Source: CAJQPP01 sp963793465 (GTDB taxonomy: Bacteria; Planctomycetota; Planctomycetia; Pirellulales; Pirellulaceae). From it: a DNA stretch of 64,000 nucleotides. The stretch is taken from contig CAWCAJ010000001.1 of NCBI GenBank assembly GCA_963793465.1, positions 682,001 through 746,000 on the forward strand. The letters are read 5' to 3'. Every line of letters begins with the position of its first letter. Within the stretch, counting starts at the first letter, position 1. The position numbers were made by a program, and so were the translations under genes. Below are positions 48,598 to 57,915 of the stretch, in pieces. The notes beneath the pieces are model-generated. The model had not been told where the DNA came from. It searched no databases and saw only the letters and a program-made list of their open reading frames with translations.

Positions 48598-49173
48598 CTA
48601 GTTAGTCTTTGGCGAGCCAAGCCCCATGTTTGGACTGACATACGATAGAAGTTGATCGGAATCGTCCCGAGTAGCCCACCGCGCTGCGCTATCGGCAAAG
48701 TGAGGCGTCTCCTCTTCCGTGTGCGCCTCCGTCCAGTAGGAGAGGCGTATCAGTAGACCAGCAATGAAGTAGAAGGGGTTTAGCCTCGCGCCGACGGTGC
48801 ACGTGAACTTGGAGCGATTTTCATCTACCGGTTCAACCTTCATATCCCACGTTATCTGCATCGTCATCGGAACAAAGCCCCAAAAACGAGCCTTAGTTCT
48901 TGGACTGACCAAGAATACATGCTGCGGCTCCATGATCTCTTCGCGGTAGAGCTGGGTCATCATGAAACCGGCCGCCGTTTCATCGTTGCGGAACACCCAG
49001 CGACCATCGCCGCTACGGTAAACATACATCACTTTGTGCGCCCTCGTGGCTGGAGTACAGGCCACGTATTCTTCGTTCGAGAAATGCACGATCCAGTCTG
49101 CCAAGTCAAACTTCGCCGCAGGCAGATCAACGATGACCGACTTGGATGTCTTGAGGTTGTCTCGCTTTGCCAT
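48598..49173 (-). CDS. SRPBCC/START-like protein of unknown function
   Basis: This is a 191-residue protein. The order of beta strands and a long C-terminal helix (FIAGLLIRLSYWTEAHTEEE) with WDMKVEPVDENRSKFTCTVG suggests a START/polyketide-cyclase-like lipid-binding fold, but the match is weak. It lies 48 bases downstream of the alpha/beta hydrolase on the same strand and probably ends that operon. It could bind the hydrolase's substrate. Confidence 0.5.
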   Translation of the reverse strand: MAKRDNLKTSKSVIVDLPAAKFDLADWIVHFSNEEYVACTPATRAHKVMYVYRSGDGRWVFRNDETAAGFMMTQLYREEIMEPQHVFLVSPRTKARFWGFVPMTMQITWDMKVEPVDENRSKFTCTVGARLNPFYFIAGLLIRLSYWTEAHTEEETPHFADSAARWATRDDSDQLLSYVSPNMGLGSPKTN

Positions 49174-49221
49174 GTTATTTTTCTCTTAATGCTGTCTCGG
49201 AAGCTCGTGTGCTGGCACCGC

Positions 49222-50214
49222 TCAGAGTGCCTTGTGTTCGTTAGACACCCAGTTGATGACCATACTGAGGAAAGCCTCATGCTGGTCCTGATAGGAATAA
49301 TGTCCGCAGTTCTCGAATACGTGCAGCTTACTCCGCCTCAGCCGCTGATTGAGTCGTTGGGAATTCTCCGCGAGCAGCAATTGGTCTTGTGCTCCCCAGA
49401 AGATCAGCACGGGTTTGTCGATTTCAGAGAGCTTGGGATCAATGTACGCGAGGCTTTCCGGATACTTCTTGAACCACTGGGTGATCGGTCCGATCCGCCC
49501 GGAATACGAAGTGATGTAATCAGAAGTCTCTTCCTCATTAGGAACGTAGTTCAGGTAGCACAGAGCATTTCCGGCATGTACAAAAGTCGCCGCTCCAGCG
49601 ATCTTGAAGACCTGCCGCCAGAAAGTTGAATTCACAATCTTGTTGATGACGCTGCCATTGTTCGACGGTGCGATGCCGGGACCATCTCCAATAACGAGAC
49701 TTGCGACTTCATTTGGAAAGTGAGTGACATAAGCCAAAGCGGCGGACATTCCCACGTCTGGTCCGACGAGATGGGGGCTCTGGATGTCGAATTCGGCAAT
49801 GAAGTCGTGCAGGAAGCGCCCCTGAGCTTCAAAGGTCATATACTCGAGGCCGCCTTCGCTGCCACCGAAACCTGGCAGGTCGTAGGCGTACAGATTGAAA
49901 TGACTTGCCAGTCCGTCCCAGAGGGGCGCAAACGCGACAATACTTTGAGGCAAGGGATTCATCAGGATGACCGTTGGACAGCCCTGACGATCGGCATGGG
50001 CATAACGCACCTTGACGCCGGCGATGGTCTTAAACTTCAGTTGCATGGGAGCGGGCTGGCTGAACGTTGGTTGCTTGCCGTATCCTTTGCCTCGCGCACG
50101 TTTGACTGTGCCATACTCGGGCGTGATCGCAAGCAGTGCACTCGCGTTGAGCTTATCGAGCCACGAGACCGTTCTCAGAGACTTCGCTGGGGTATTTTGG
50201 TTATCTGCATTCAT
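49222..50214 (-). CDS. Alpha/beta hydrolase with Asp nucleophile (dehalogenase/epoxide hydrolase type)
   Basis: This is a 330-residue alpha/beta hydrolase. The nucleophile elbow is HLVGPDVGMSAAL with aspartate instead of serine, as in haloalkane dehalogenases and epoxide hydrolases. The oxyanion region follows ILMNPLPQS, the acid is in FWGAQDQLLL and the base His in ENCGHYSYQDQ. The N-terminal 55 residues precede the fold and lack a clear signal peptide. It lies between the sulfatase and the SRPBCC gene. Whether it cleaves a carbon-halogen or an epoxide bond cannot be said. Confidence 0.8.
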   Translation of the reverse strand: MNADNQNTPAKSLRTVSWLDKLNASALLAITPEYGTVKRARGKGYGKQPTFSQPAPMQLKFKTIAGVKVRYAHADRQGCPTVILMNPLPQSIVAFAPLWDGLASHFNLYAYDLPGFGGSEGGLEYMTFEAQGRFLHDFIAEFDIQSPHLVGPDVGMSAALAYVTHFPNEVASLVIGDGPGIAPSNNGSVINKIVNSTFWRQVFKIAGAATFVHAGNALCYLNYVPNEEETSDYITSYSGRIGPITQWFKKYPESLAYIDPKLSEIDKPVLIFWGAQDQLLLAENSQRLNQRLRRSKLHVFENCGHYSYQDQHEAFLSMVINWVSNEHKAL

Positions 50215-50265
50215 GCGAAGGGGACCTATTTCTCAGTCTCTGAACTATGCCAAGGGTTCCAGTCA

Positions 50266-52121
50266 TCAGCGACAGGAACGACTCACTTTGTCTTTTGCGT
50301 ACTGTTCATAGATAGCAATCAGTCGCTCTAGTCTTTCGGGCATTTCCTCGTCCAGGGGACGGGTTTCGCCCGGATCCTTCTTGATGTCGTAAAGGTGCCA
50401 TTTGCCGTCGCCATACATGCCGGTGCGGACTCGCAGCGCTTTGTAATCGCCGGCAATGACGTAGCTGTTTCCAAATAGCTCAAACGCGACCCATTGTTCA
50501 TCGCTGCGCGGTCGTTCGGTTTCGCCTTCAAGGAAGCCCCTCATCGACACGCCCGAGGGTGGGGTAATCTTTCTACCCATGTATTCGTGCTGCGGATGTT
50601 CGACGCCCGCGTAATCGAGAATCGTCAGCGGTACATCTTTCACGCTTGCAAACTCGCGGGTCATCTCTCCGGCTCGCGCTGGAGAACTGGTTTTTGGCGG
50701 AACCACAATCATGGGAACACGAATACCCCCCTCGCCAATGAACCACTTCCACCATTGCAATCCTCCGGTTGAAGCGTCGGCCCAATCAGTGCCGATGAAC
50801 GCAAATGCGTCCCCGCGGCCGATGTGATCGAATTCCTGGCTGAAGTTACTTCTGATCCAATTGGTCGCCATTGGGATTGCTCAACTCACCTCGCTCATCC
50901 AATCCCTCGGGGCCGTTGTCGGCCAGGTAAACAATCAACGTGTTGTCCAGCTGCCCCGTCTCGCGAAGATAATTCAGCATGATTCCAATGTGGTAGTCCT
51001 GAGACTCCATCATCGCGGAGTAAGTCGCCATGGATCGAGCCTGCCGACGTTTCTCCTCGTCAGAAAGACTTGCCCAGGCACGAAGCAAGCGGTTCTTGCT
51101 CCTATCGGGGAAGACGGCATCCTGAGGAATGAGACCAAGGGATCTTTGGGATTCGAATCTTGCACGCTTGAGCCCCTCGAACCCCAGCTTGAGGTAGTGC
51201 TCGTAATACTTGTCGATCAAGAAATCGGGCGCTTGAAGGGGAGCGTGTGCGGTGGTGTAGGCGACGTAGGCAAAAAACGGCTTCCCCGACTCCCTGCCTT
51301 CTTCGAGGTATTCCAACATCTTCGAGGTATAGAGGTCGTCTGAATAGATGCCCAGCGGGACGATCGACTTCTTTGCCGTCCTCGTAAAACGGCTCCTGGG
51401 GTATCTTGCCGGCCTTGATCACGGCGACCACCGCCGGATCGTGCATGTCGACGTGGAACACGCCCTGGTTCCAGTGATTGGAGCCGCCGGTGTAGATGGC
51501 GTAGCTACGGTCGAATCCCCACTTGTGCGGCCCCTCGCCACCGTGATGCGTTCCGCCCAAATGCCACTTTCCAACCATGCTGGTCCGATAACCAGCGTCT
51601 TTGAGTAACTCCGCAATGGTGGCGGTTGTACGCGTCAGATATGACTCGTAGCCGGGCTTACCTTTCGCAGGTGGATAGAGAGCGTAGTCGAAGGCACCCA
51701 GTCCGACGTCGATCGGATCGTTCCCGGTTAACAACATCGCTCTCGTTACCGAGCAGACCGGCGATGCGTGGAAGCTCGTATACATAACGCCTTGCTGCGC
51801 AAGACGATCCAGGTTCGGCGTCTGCGTCACGGAACCACTAATGCCGAGATCACCGAATCCAATGTCGTCGCCTACGATCAGCAGGATGTTCGGGGGCTGA
51901 CTTGCGCTCTGATCTCCGGCACCCTTCGCCGCAGTGCGGTCGATTCGCTCCGTTGCGGTTTCGTCTATCGTGGTAGCTGCCGGCGCCTGGCCTTCCGGGC
52001 GATCGGCCAATCGATTGTCTGTATTTTCGCTTCCTGCCAGACCCTCTTTGTTGCAACCCAAGCTGAAAATCAGAACTACGGCACACAGAGTAGACAGAAC
52101 AGTGAGTTTTGGAAATCTCAT
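50266..52121 (-). pseudogene. Arylsulfatase lipoprotein, two frameshifts
   Basis: The N-terminus is a lipoprotein signal (CAVVLIFSLGC, lipobox cysteine). The catalytic segment ILLIVGDDIGFGDLG is intact; the formylglycine site reads SPVCSVTRAMLLTG, with Val where the CxPxR consensus has Pro. After a one-base gain near 51352 the frame continues with KPFFAYVAYTTAHAPLQAP, and after another near 50866 with FIGEGGIRVPMIVVPP and a typical C-terminus. Reassembled, the protein has about 610 residues. It is first in an operon with the hydrolase and the SRPBCC gene and diverges from an AraC-type regulator. Confidence 0.82.
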
Positions 52122-52238
52122 GAATTAACCGCTTGGCGTTAAGGATCAAGTTACTTTTTATATCGGGCACGTCGGAGTTTTGTTACCATGCGAGCAGGAA
52201 TTATCCGCTTTTGGCCATCGAGGCAGCAGGAACATTTA

Positions 52239-53282
52239 ATGACGACGCCCAAGGATCCACGAAACCCGGTGGCTGAGGTATCCTCCACCCGCGCGATATC
52301 TAGACGGCTTAATGACTTCTCGGAATTTTCGGAAGTTTTTGCCCAATGGAAGGGGCAGTTCTGCCAAATGTCGCGAGGGCAATTTCGTGGATCTATTCGA
52401 GTGGTCGCTGGGCAAAGAGTGCGAGCGTTCGAGGCAGAAACGAATCAGTCCATTCTAACTCGCGGTATGGACGGCGAGTTTGCAACTTTCCTTCCAATCA
52501 CACGTCGAAATGAGGCGACAATCTGGCGGGGACGAAACTTGTCGGCCGGTCAGATGATCGTCAAACTTCCCGAGGCCGAATATCACAATCTGACAGCTCG
52601 CAACACGGCGATACGGGCACTGCTCGTGCCAGTTCAATTGATTGAGGAATCAGCCCGGATTCTCACCGGAGGTAAGGCTGAATTTCAATTTCCAACTTGG
52701 GAGGCGCCGCAGATACCAACAAGAGCAATGAATCGTTTGGAAAGCGGGCTCGACGAACTGATGGCTGTTGCCCTTCAAAATCCTGCCTTTTTGGGAAGTA
52801 CGGAAGGCAGGGCGTTTGAGATGGATTGTTTACGCCGAGTGATTGCTGCCGTGACGTCATCCCGAGTGGCGGAGAATCATCCTCTCGGTCGAGTCAGTCG
52901 AGTCGCGTTAGTTAGGCAAGCGGTTGACTATATGCACGCACATCTCGACCAGCCATTAACAGCGTTGGACTTATGCTCGACGCTTGAAACGAGTGATCGC
53001 ACGCTACGTCGCGTTTTCCGTGAGACGTACAATCTTGGACCGATTGCTTACTTTCGCGTAATACGTCTGCACGCTGTAAGGGCAGCACTCCAGGCCGCTC
53101 GGGGCAGTGACGACTCTGTTGTCCGTATTGCTCGTCGATGGGGCTTTCATCGCCTTGGTTCCTTTGCCAATGAGTATCGTGTTCAGTTCGGCGAACTTCC
53201 GTCTCACACGCTGGGAGTACGCGGCACCGCCGTGTTACAACACAAAACCGCACGGTCAAGTGATTTCGCTACGGTGGGTTAG
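52239..53282 (+). CDS. AraC-family transcriptional regulator
   Basis: This is a 347-residue regulator with an N-terminal ligand/effector domain of about 230 residues and a C-terminal AraC DNA-binding domain: QAVDYMHAHLDQPLTALDLC, then TSDRTLRRVFRETYNLGPIA and IARRWGFHRLGSFANEYRVQ. The ATG at 52239 has AGGAA seven bases upstream; an earlier ATG at 52188 lacks one. It is transcribed divergently from the sulfatase gene with about 117 bases between them, so it is the likely activator of that operon. Confidence 0.88.
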   Translation: MTTPKDPRNPVAEVSSTRAISRRLNDFSEFSEVFAQWKGQFCQMSRGQFRGSIRVVAGQRVRAFEAETNQSILTRGMDGEFATFLPITRRNEATIWRGRNLSAGQMIVKLPEAEYHNLTARNTAIRALLVPVQLIEESARILTGGKAEFQFPTWEAPQIPTRAMNRLESGLDELMAVALQNPAFLGSTEGRAFEMDCLRRVIAAVTSSRVAENHPLGRVSRVALVRQAVDYMHAHLDQPLTALDLCSTLETSDRTLRRVFRETYNLGPIAYFRVIRLHAVRAALQAARGSDDSVVRIARRWGFHRLGSFANEYRVQFGELPSHTLGVRGTAVLQHKTARSSDFATVG

Positions 53283-54091
53283 TAGTTGCACGGGCTGGAT
53301 TAGAACGTACACCAGCGAGGTTACGCGTTTCCCGTCACGAAGCAACGATGCTCACAGGACACGAATTTTTCGGCCTGTTGCTACTGGCGTTCCGAGGTAA
53401 AACCCCATTTTGGGACCAGCTGATCTCAGATCCGTTTTTCGGCTTTTTCATTCACAAAATACATTGGCGGTGTATCCGGTAAACCTGAGCTTTTTAGCGC
53501 CGATTTTCGTTGGTTCATGTCCCACGGTTGGACCCGGCGACGATTGGCGGGAGCGCGGCAAGGCCGCGGTTCTTGGTGTGAAAAAAGAAGCTCGCCGGCA
53601 TCAGCTGAATAGCCAAGAGGTTGTTGAGACGGCGCTATGGTCCGGCCTGGGTCGGGCGATGGAAATCAAACCTGAGTTTCGCAAGTTGTTCAATAAACGT
53701 TGGGTGTCTCGGAGATTCCGATTCTAGCCGATAGCGGACCCGTTCTCCAATTTCCCGCTTCCGTGGAACTCATCGCCGAAATCAACGTGCGAACAACCGG
53801 CGAACCAGCCGTTTAAAGACGGAAACCGACCGTCGATCACGCGACCCGGGTTTTTCAAGCAACATCTACTGGCACAAGTACGTAAAACTGCTTTTTTGCC
53901 TCTTGGCTCAAACCCCTGTTTTTGCCGCATGATAGTTGACGTGACTCGTTGGGGGTGAGTCACGCCAGTTTGAGCCTTGGCGGCGATTTGAGCCTTTTCG
54001 GAGTCAAAATCGGGGGAGGTGAGTCACTCGGTCCGGCGAGGTCGAGAATTCACAACGCGTCAAAAACCCGCAATACGTTGTGCAAAAAACG
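53283..54091. other. Intergenic region at the island edge
   Basis: An open frame at 53410-53727 (105 codons) has no recognisable family and I do not support it. The segment 53942-54027 contains repeated short words (see separate entry). The right end is bounded by a strong bidirectional terminator. Confidence 0.45.
53942..54027. repeat. Short direct and inverted repeats near the tmRNA 3' end
   Basis: GTGACTC and GAGTCAC form an inverted pair around 53940-53963. GGTGAGTCAC recurs about 65 bases later, and TTGAGCCTT occurs twice between. The arrangement resembles sites recognised by a recombinase or regulator. Confidence 0.45.
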
Positions 54092-54119
54092 AGGCCCGGA
54101 AGATTGCACTTCCGGGCCT
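54092..54119. terminator. Bidirectional Rho-independent terminator
   Basis: AGGCCCGGAAG (54092-54102) pairs perfectly with CTTCCGGGCCT (54109-54119) around a 6-base loop. T-runs follow on both strands (54121-54125 plus; A-run 54084-54089 for the minus strand). It would terminate the tmRNA-like transcript. Confidence 0.9.
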
Positions 54120-54155
54120 GTTTTTGTTCGAGCCGAGTTTTACGTCGACTCTGTA

Positions 54156-54240
54156 TGGAGGCGGCGGGGATCGAACCCGCGTCCCCTGGTGGTCACCCAA
54201 CGTTCGAAAGGAATGTTGATCGTTAAGCCGCATGCCTTTC
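54156..54240 (-). ncRNA. ssrA: tmRNA 3' end (ssrA, possibly only a fragment)
   Basis: Reading the minus strand, GGGGACGCGGGTTCGATCCC followed by CGCCGCCTCCA is the T-arm and acceptor 3' strand of tmRNA: T-stem GCGGG/CCCGC, loop TTCGATC, acceptor CGCCTCC, discriminator A at 54156. A terminator follows 37 bases on. I could not find the conserved 5' end (GGATTCGAC region), a pairing acceptor 5' strand or a tag frame ending LAA in the roughly 300 bases before the next gene. The 5' limit given here is therefore arbitrary; the gene may be longer or only a 3' fragment left by integration. Confidence 0.55.
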
Positions 54241-54471
54241 AGCGGAGGATCTTCTTCAGTCAATTCGCGGATTTCCGTAAACTTTGCGCAGACTTCCCAG
54301 CGTTTTGAATTTGTGCATTCACTGCCTATGGCAACCACGGGGGATCCGCCCAGCCAGACAATTGCCGCGATTCCGGTTTGACTGCGGCTGTTGAGATTCC
54401 GATGAAAGAAAAACGGCAAAGTGTGTCGGGATTTCACGATTCTCCTAGCAGACAGGGCCCAGCGGCATCCC

Positions 54472-57400
54472 ATGAAGCTATCCCCAGCCAAGACATTGAC
54501 CCTGTTGTTCGTCTGCGTGACGTCGCTGTCGATGATTCCGTCAGCCCAGCGGATGCATCGCAACCAAGCAACGCGTCCCGCCAGGGAGCCAGGGCAATTC
54601 TCCAGCAAACCGCACCGATCCGAAAAACCACCTGTTTCGATGGCGTTGACCAGGCCCCCACGCAGCGAATCTGATCCAACCCCCAACGCATCGCCGTTGA
54701 CAAGCAACGCGGGGTCCGCCCGCCCTGCAGCGGCGGGCGGGTTCGCCAACCAACTGCACGAAAACCGGTTGGCGACGGTCTCGTTCCTGCAAACGGAGGA
54801 AAAGCCAACCGCGCAGCTCGCGTCGAGCCCAGCCGATGGCATCGGTCCTGCGTCAGGCAGCCATTCTGCATCGTCCGACCAGCGAACCTCGGGTGCCGGG
54901 GATGGCCTGTCAACCGGGAATCCTGCTTTCGAGTCGACAGCATCGCTTCTGCAGCGTGGCCTTCCTGACTTGAAAGCGAACGCCTCCCAGGAGATTTCGG
55001 AGTACCTGGATTTTGACGGCCAATCTGTGGACAACGGCGTCGATTTTCTGGAGTCGCAACACGCACGTGCCTGGCTCAAAGCGTTGTGCGAAGAGAATCA
55101 GCCCACTGCCACGCGATCGGCGATAGCGGCACATCGACATTTGCTATCGAACGGGGAACCGCGTCCACCCCAGGCCGCCCATGACGCGACGACTCAACAG
55201 GACAGGAAACAGACTTCCAGGAGCCAGACGACTCTGGACCCGGCTGCTCCCAGCCAGACTTTCGTAACTTCGACGGTGGCTCCTCAGACCGTATCCCCGC
55301 GCACAACCGGCAACTCAACGTATCAAACGGCAACCGCCTTCACCCCCACAACGGTTGCCGAGCCCGACAAGACCCAAGCCCCGGTCGCCGTGCGGGTCGC
55401 CGAACGACTGCAGCAATTTCAGGCCAGTAATCTGCGGGAACAGCCCGCATCGGCAACCCACCCAACTGCCCAGCCAAGCGAACCGGTACTCCACCAGGCC
55501 CCCGCCACGTCCCCCGCCGCGGTCAAGCCGGCACCAATTCCAGCAGCCCAACCGCGAGCGACGACCGTCAAGGAAACACCCTCTTTGGAACCTGCCACAC
55601 CCGAACCGACGGAGATCGTGGGGTGGCCCCTGCCAGAGACGTTGATGAATGAATTGGAGCACTTGCAAAAGTTTTCCATGACACAGGCCTGGGCAGAGGC
55701 CGCGTTGCAGGCCTGCCGGAACTTGAATCAACTGGAGCTGGTTCAACCCGAATCGCTACCCTGGATTCAACGTTGTGCAGAATTAGCTCGCCAGCTTCAC
55801 GATCAAGCCACGGCCTTGGCGAGTGCCCAGCCGGAACATCACGACGCCTGCAGCTACATGATTCAGGTTGCCTATCGAATGCGGCGGCGGGCTGAAATCT
55901 GGAGCCAGATACACTTGATCGCCGCGCAGAATTACGGCCAGCCACCGGCGATCGCCGGAGCTGGTGTGGCACAACTGATTGCCAAACGGACACAACAGCT
56001 GGATCTGGATCAGGTCGACCCCATGTGGGTGAACTATCTGTTCCTGGACAAAGCTTCAGAGATATTTCAGGAGCAGAAGCCCAATCCAGCCAAACATCAA
56101 GCGGGGGCGCGTAAGGTGCTGGCCAGACTGACATCTTCCTCGCTGGATGAAACGCAAAGGGCTTATGCCCAGCAACTGATCGGCGATGAATTGGGAACGC
56201 TACTGCGGGATGTGGCCACAGGCCCCCTGGATCTGGGACAGCTGTTACAGGACATCGAAGATGTCGAGGCCGGCGATTCGGTCGCTGCCAAGTGGCGACT
56301 CAATTCACATTTCCAGAACTATTACTGGAATCAGGACCCCAAGGTTCAGGTGCTGGCCAACTTGCTGGATGATCACTACCGCAATGCCAACCTGCGGATC
56401 GAATTCTCTCAGGAGTTGGTGAATCGCATGATCCCGTCGGATGCCACAACGCACCATCAACCGGTGACCGATCGCATTCTGGGTGCCAACGTATTCGGCC
56501 AAAGCCGGGTCACCAACCGAATTCAAATTCAACTGGTGCCCGCCGCCAATCGTCTGAGTTTCCGGTTGCGTTCCAACGGACGAGTTCTTTCCAGCACACG
56601 CGCCCATTCCCGCGGCTTTACATTCAGCAACCTGGGCAATGGTCTGGTCCACGCGTCGAAGATTATTGCGATTGGCAAAAACGGAATCATGGCCTCGCCG
56701 ACGACGGTGGACGCCACTTCGGAAAACCGATTGTTGAATGTGCAGGGCCAAATGGATAACGTCCCCCTGTTTGGGGGGCTTGCACGGCGAATGGCGCAGC
56801 AACAACACGAGTCCCAGGGACTGCAGGCCAAGCAGATTGTGGAATACAAGATGCGGAATGAATTTCGCACACGCATCGATGAGGAATTGCAGGTGCAGGT
56901 CGACAAGGCCAGCCAGTGGTTCAACCGTCAGGTCCTGGATCCGTTGCAAGCCATGGAACTGGAACCTGCCGTCGTGCAGCTTCAAACGACCGGTGAGTCC
57001 GCCATCGTTCGTTATCGCCTGGCCGCCCTGGATCAAAATGCAGCGGATTCGCCGCGTCCCCAACCGATGGCTGGCAGCCTGGCGAATTTTCAGATTCATC
57101 GCTCGGCCATCAACAACCTGATCAACCAGATCCAGATCAACGGCAATGAATTCACTCCCCAGCAATTTCTCGATCACTTAAGCGGCTTACTGGGTCGCGA
57201 TGACCTGAAAATCCCCGAAGAGCAGAATCGGCACGACGTCACTTTTGCCTTTGCATCCAGGGACGCCGTTACCGTAGATTTCGAGGCGCATTCCCTGGCG
57301 TTCACGCTGCGGGTCAGGAAGATCCAGATCGGCACCAGCAATCGCTGGAAGAACCTGATTGTCCAGGCCCGCTACCTGCCCACGGCGGTGGGACAACGGG

Positions 57401-57861
57401 TTTACTTGAGATTCGACGAAGACTTCGGCTTGCGAGTGGACGGTCGCTTGAACCTGGCCGATCAGGTCGCGGTACGGACGGTATTCAGCTCCTTGTTCAA
57501 GCCGGACCTGCAACTGGATATCCTGCCGCCCGAGATCGCCGCACGGCCCGCCGCCCAGGGCTTGGGGATTACCGAGTTATTATTGAGCGATGGATGGCTG
57601 AGTGTCTCCTTGCAGGAGACACCGGCCCACGGACAATTGTCCGACCAGCGGGCCACCGGCCAACCCCTTTGGCAATGGACGCGGCCGAGCGTCATGGCTT
57701 CTCGCAGCCAGCCAGACCGGTTGAATCGCACCGCCCGGCAAACCCAAGGATCGGGCCCCAGCGGCCGCTTTTACCAGTTCGACAATCGGCCCGCAGAAAA
57801 TAAAAGTAAAAGACCTGGCCAGCGGGGAACATCCATCCAGCAACAGCCCAGCTGGAGATAA
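54472..57861 (+). CDS. Large secreted protein of unknown function
   Basis: The product has 1129 residues. Residues 1-26 are a signal peptide (TLTLLFVCVTSLSMIPSAQ). Residues about 30-380 are low-complexity, rich in Pro, Thr, Ala, Gln and Ser, and likely disordered. Residues 390-650 are helical with regular hydrophobic spacing. The C-terminal 480 residues alternate beta-rich stretches (RIQIQLVPAANRLSFRLRSN; VTVDFEAHSLAFTLRVRKIQ) with a helical segment, ending in a short basic Gln-rich tail. No known domain is recognised. The ATG at 54472 gives the signal peptide; the frame is open 51 bases further upstream. The gene stands alone beside the tmRNA-like element. Confidence 0.75.
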   Translation: MKLSPAKTLTLLFVCVTSLSMIPSAQRMHRNQATRPAREPGQFSSKPHRSEKPPVSMALTRPPRSESDPTPNASPLTSNAGSARPAAAGGFANQLHENRLATVSFLQTEEKPTAQLASSPADGIGPASGSHSASSDQRTSGAGDGLSTGNPAFESTASLLQRGLPDLKANASQEISEYLDFDGQSVDNGVDFLESQHARAWLKALCEENQPTATRSAIAAHRHLLSNGEPRPPQAAHDATTQQDRKQTSRSQTTLDPAAPSQTFVTSTVAPQTVSPRTTGNSTYQTATAFTPTTVAEPDKTQAPVAVRVAERLQQFQASNLREQPASATHPTAQPSEPVLHQAPATSPAAVKPAPIPAAQPRATTVKETPSLEPATPEPTEIVGWPLPETLMNELEHLQKFSMTQAWAEAALQACRNLNQLELVQPESLPWIQRCAELARQLHDQATALASAQPEHHDACSYMIQVAYRMRRRAEIWSQIHLIAAQNYGQPPAIAGAGVAQLIAKRTQQLDLDQVDPMWVNYLFLDKASEIFQEQKPNPAKHQAGARKVLARLTSSSLDETQRAYAQQLIGDELGTLLRDVATGPLDLGQLLQDIEDVEAGDSVAAKWRLNSHFQNYYWNQDPKVQVLANLLDDHYRNANLRIEFSQELVNRMIPSDATTHHQPVTDRILGANVFGQSRVTNRIQIQLVPAANRLSFRLRSNGRVLSSTRAHSRGFTFSNLGNGLVHASKIIAIGKNGIMASPTTVDATSENRLLNVQGQMDNVPLFGGLARRMAQQQHESQGLQAKQIVEYKMRNEFRTRIDEELQVQVDKASQWFNRQVLDPLQAMELEPAVVQLQTTGESAIVRYRLAALDQNAADSPRPQPMAGSLANFQIHRSAINNLINQIQINGNEFTPQQFLDHLSGLLGRDDLKIPEEQNRHDVTFAFASRDAVTVDFEAHSLAFTLRVRKIQIGTSNRWKNLIVQARYLPTAVGQRVYLRFDEDFGLRVDGRLNLADQVAVRTVFSSLFKPDLQLDILPPEIAARPAAQGLGITELLLSDGWLSVSLQETPAHGQLSDQRATGQPLWQWTRPSVMASRSQPDRLNRTARQTQGSGPSGRFYQFDNRPAENKSKRPGQRGTSIQQQPSWR

Positions 57862-57915
57862 CCCATAACTCTTGACTGCCGAGGCAGCACCCTGTTCCGA
57901 CCGGCCAGCCGGCCT

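Noticed and set aside
53410..53727. 105-codon plus-strand frame
   Set aside because: No recognisable family, no ribosome site, and it lies in eroded island DNA.
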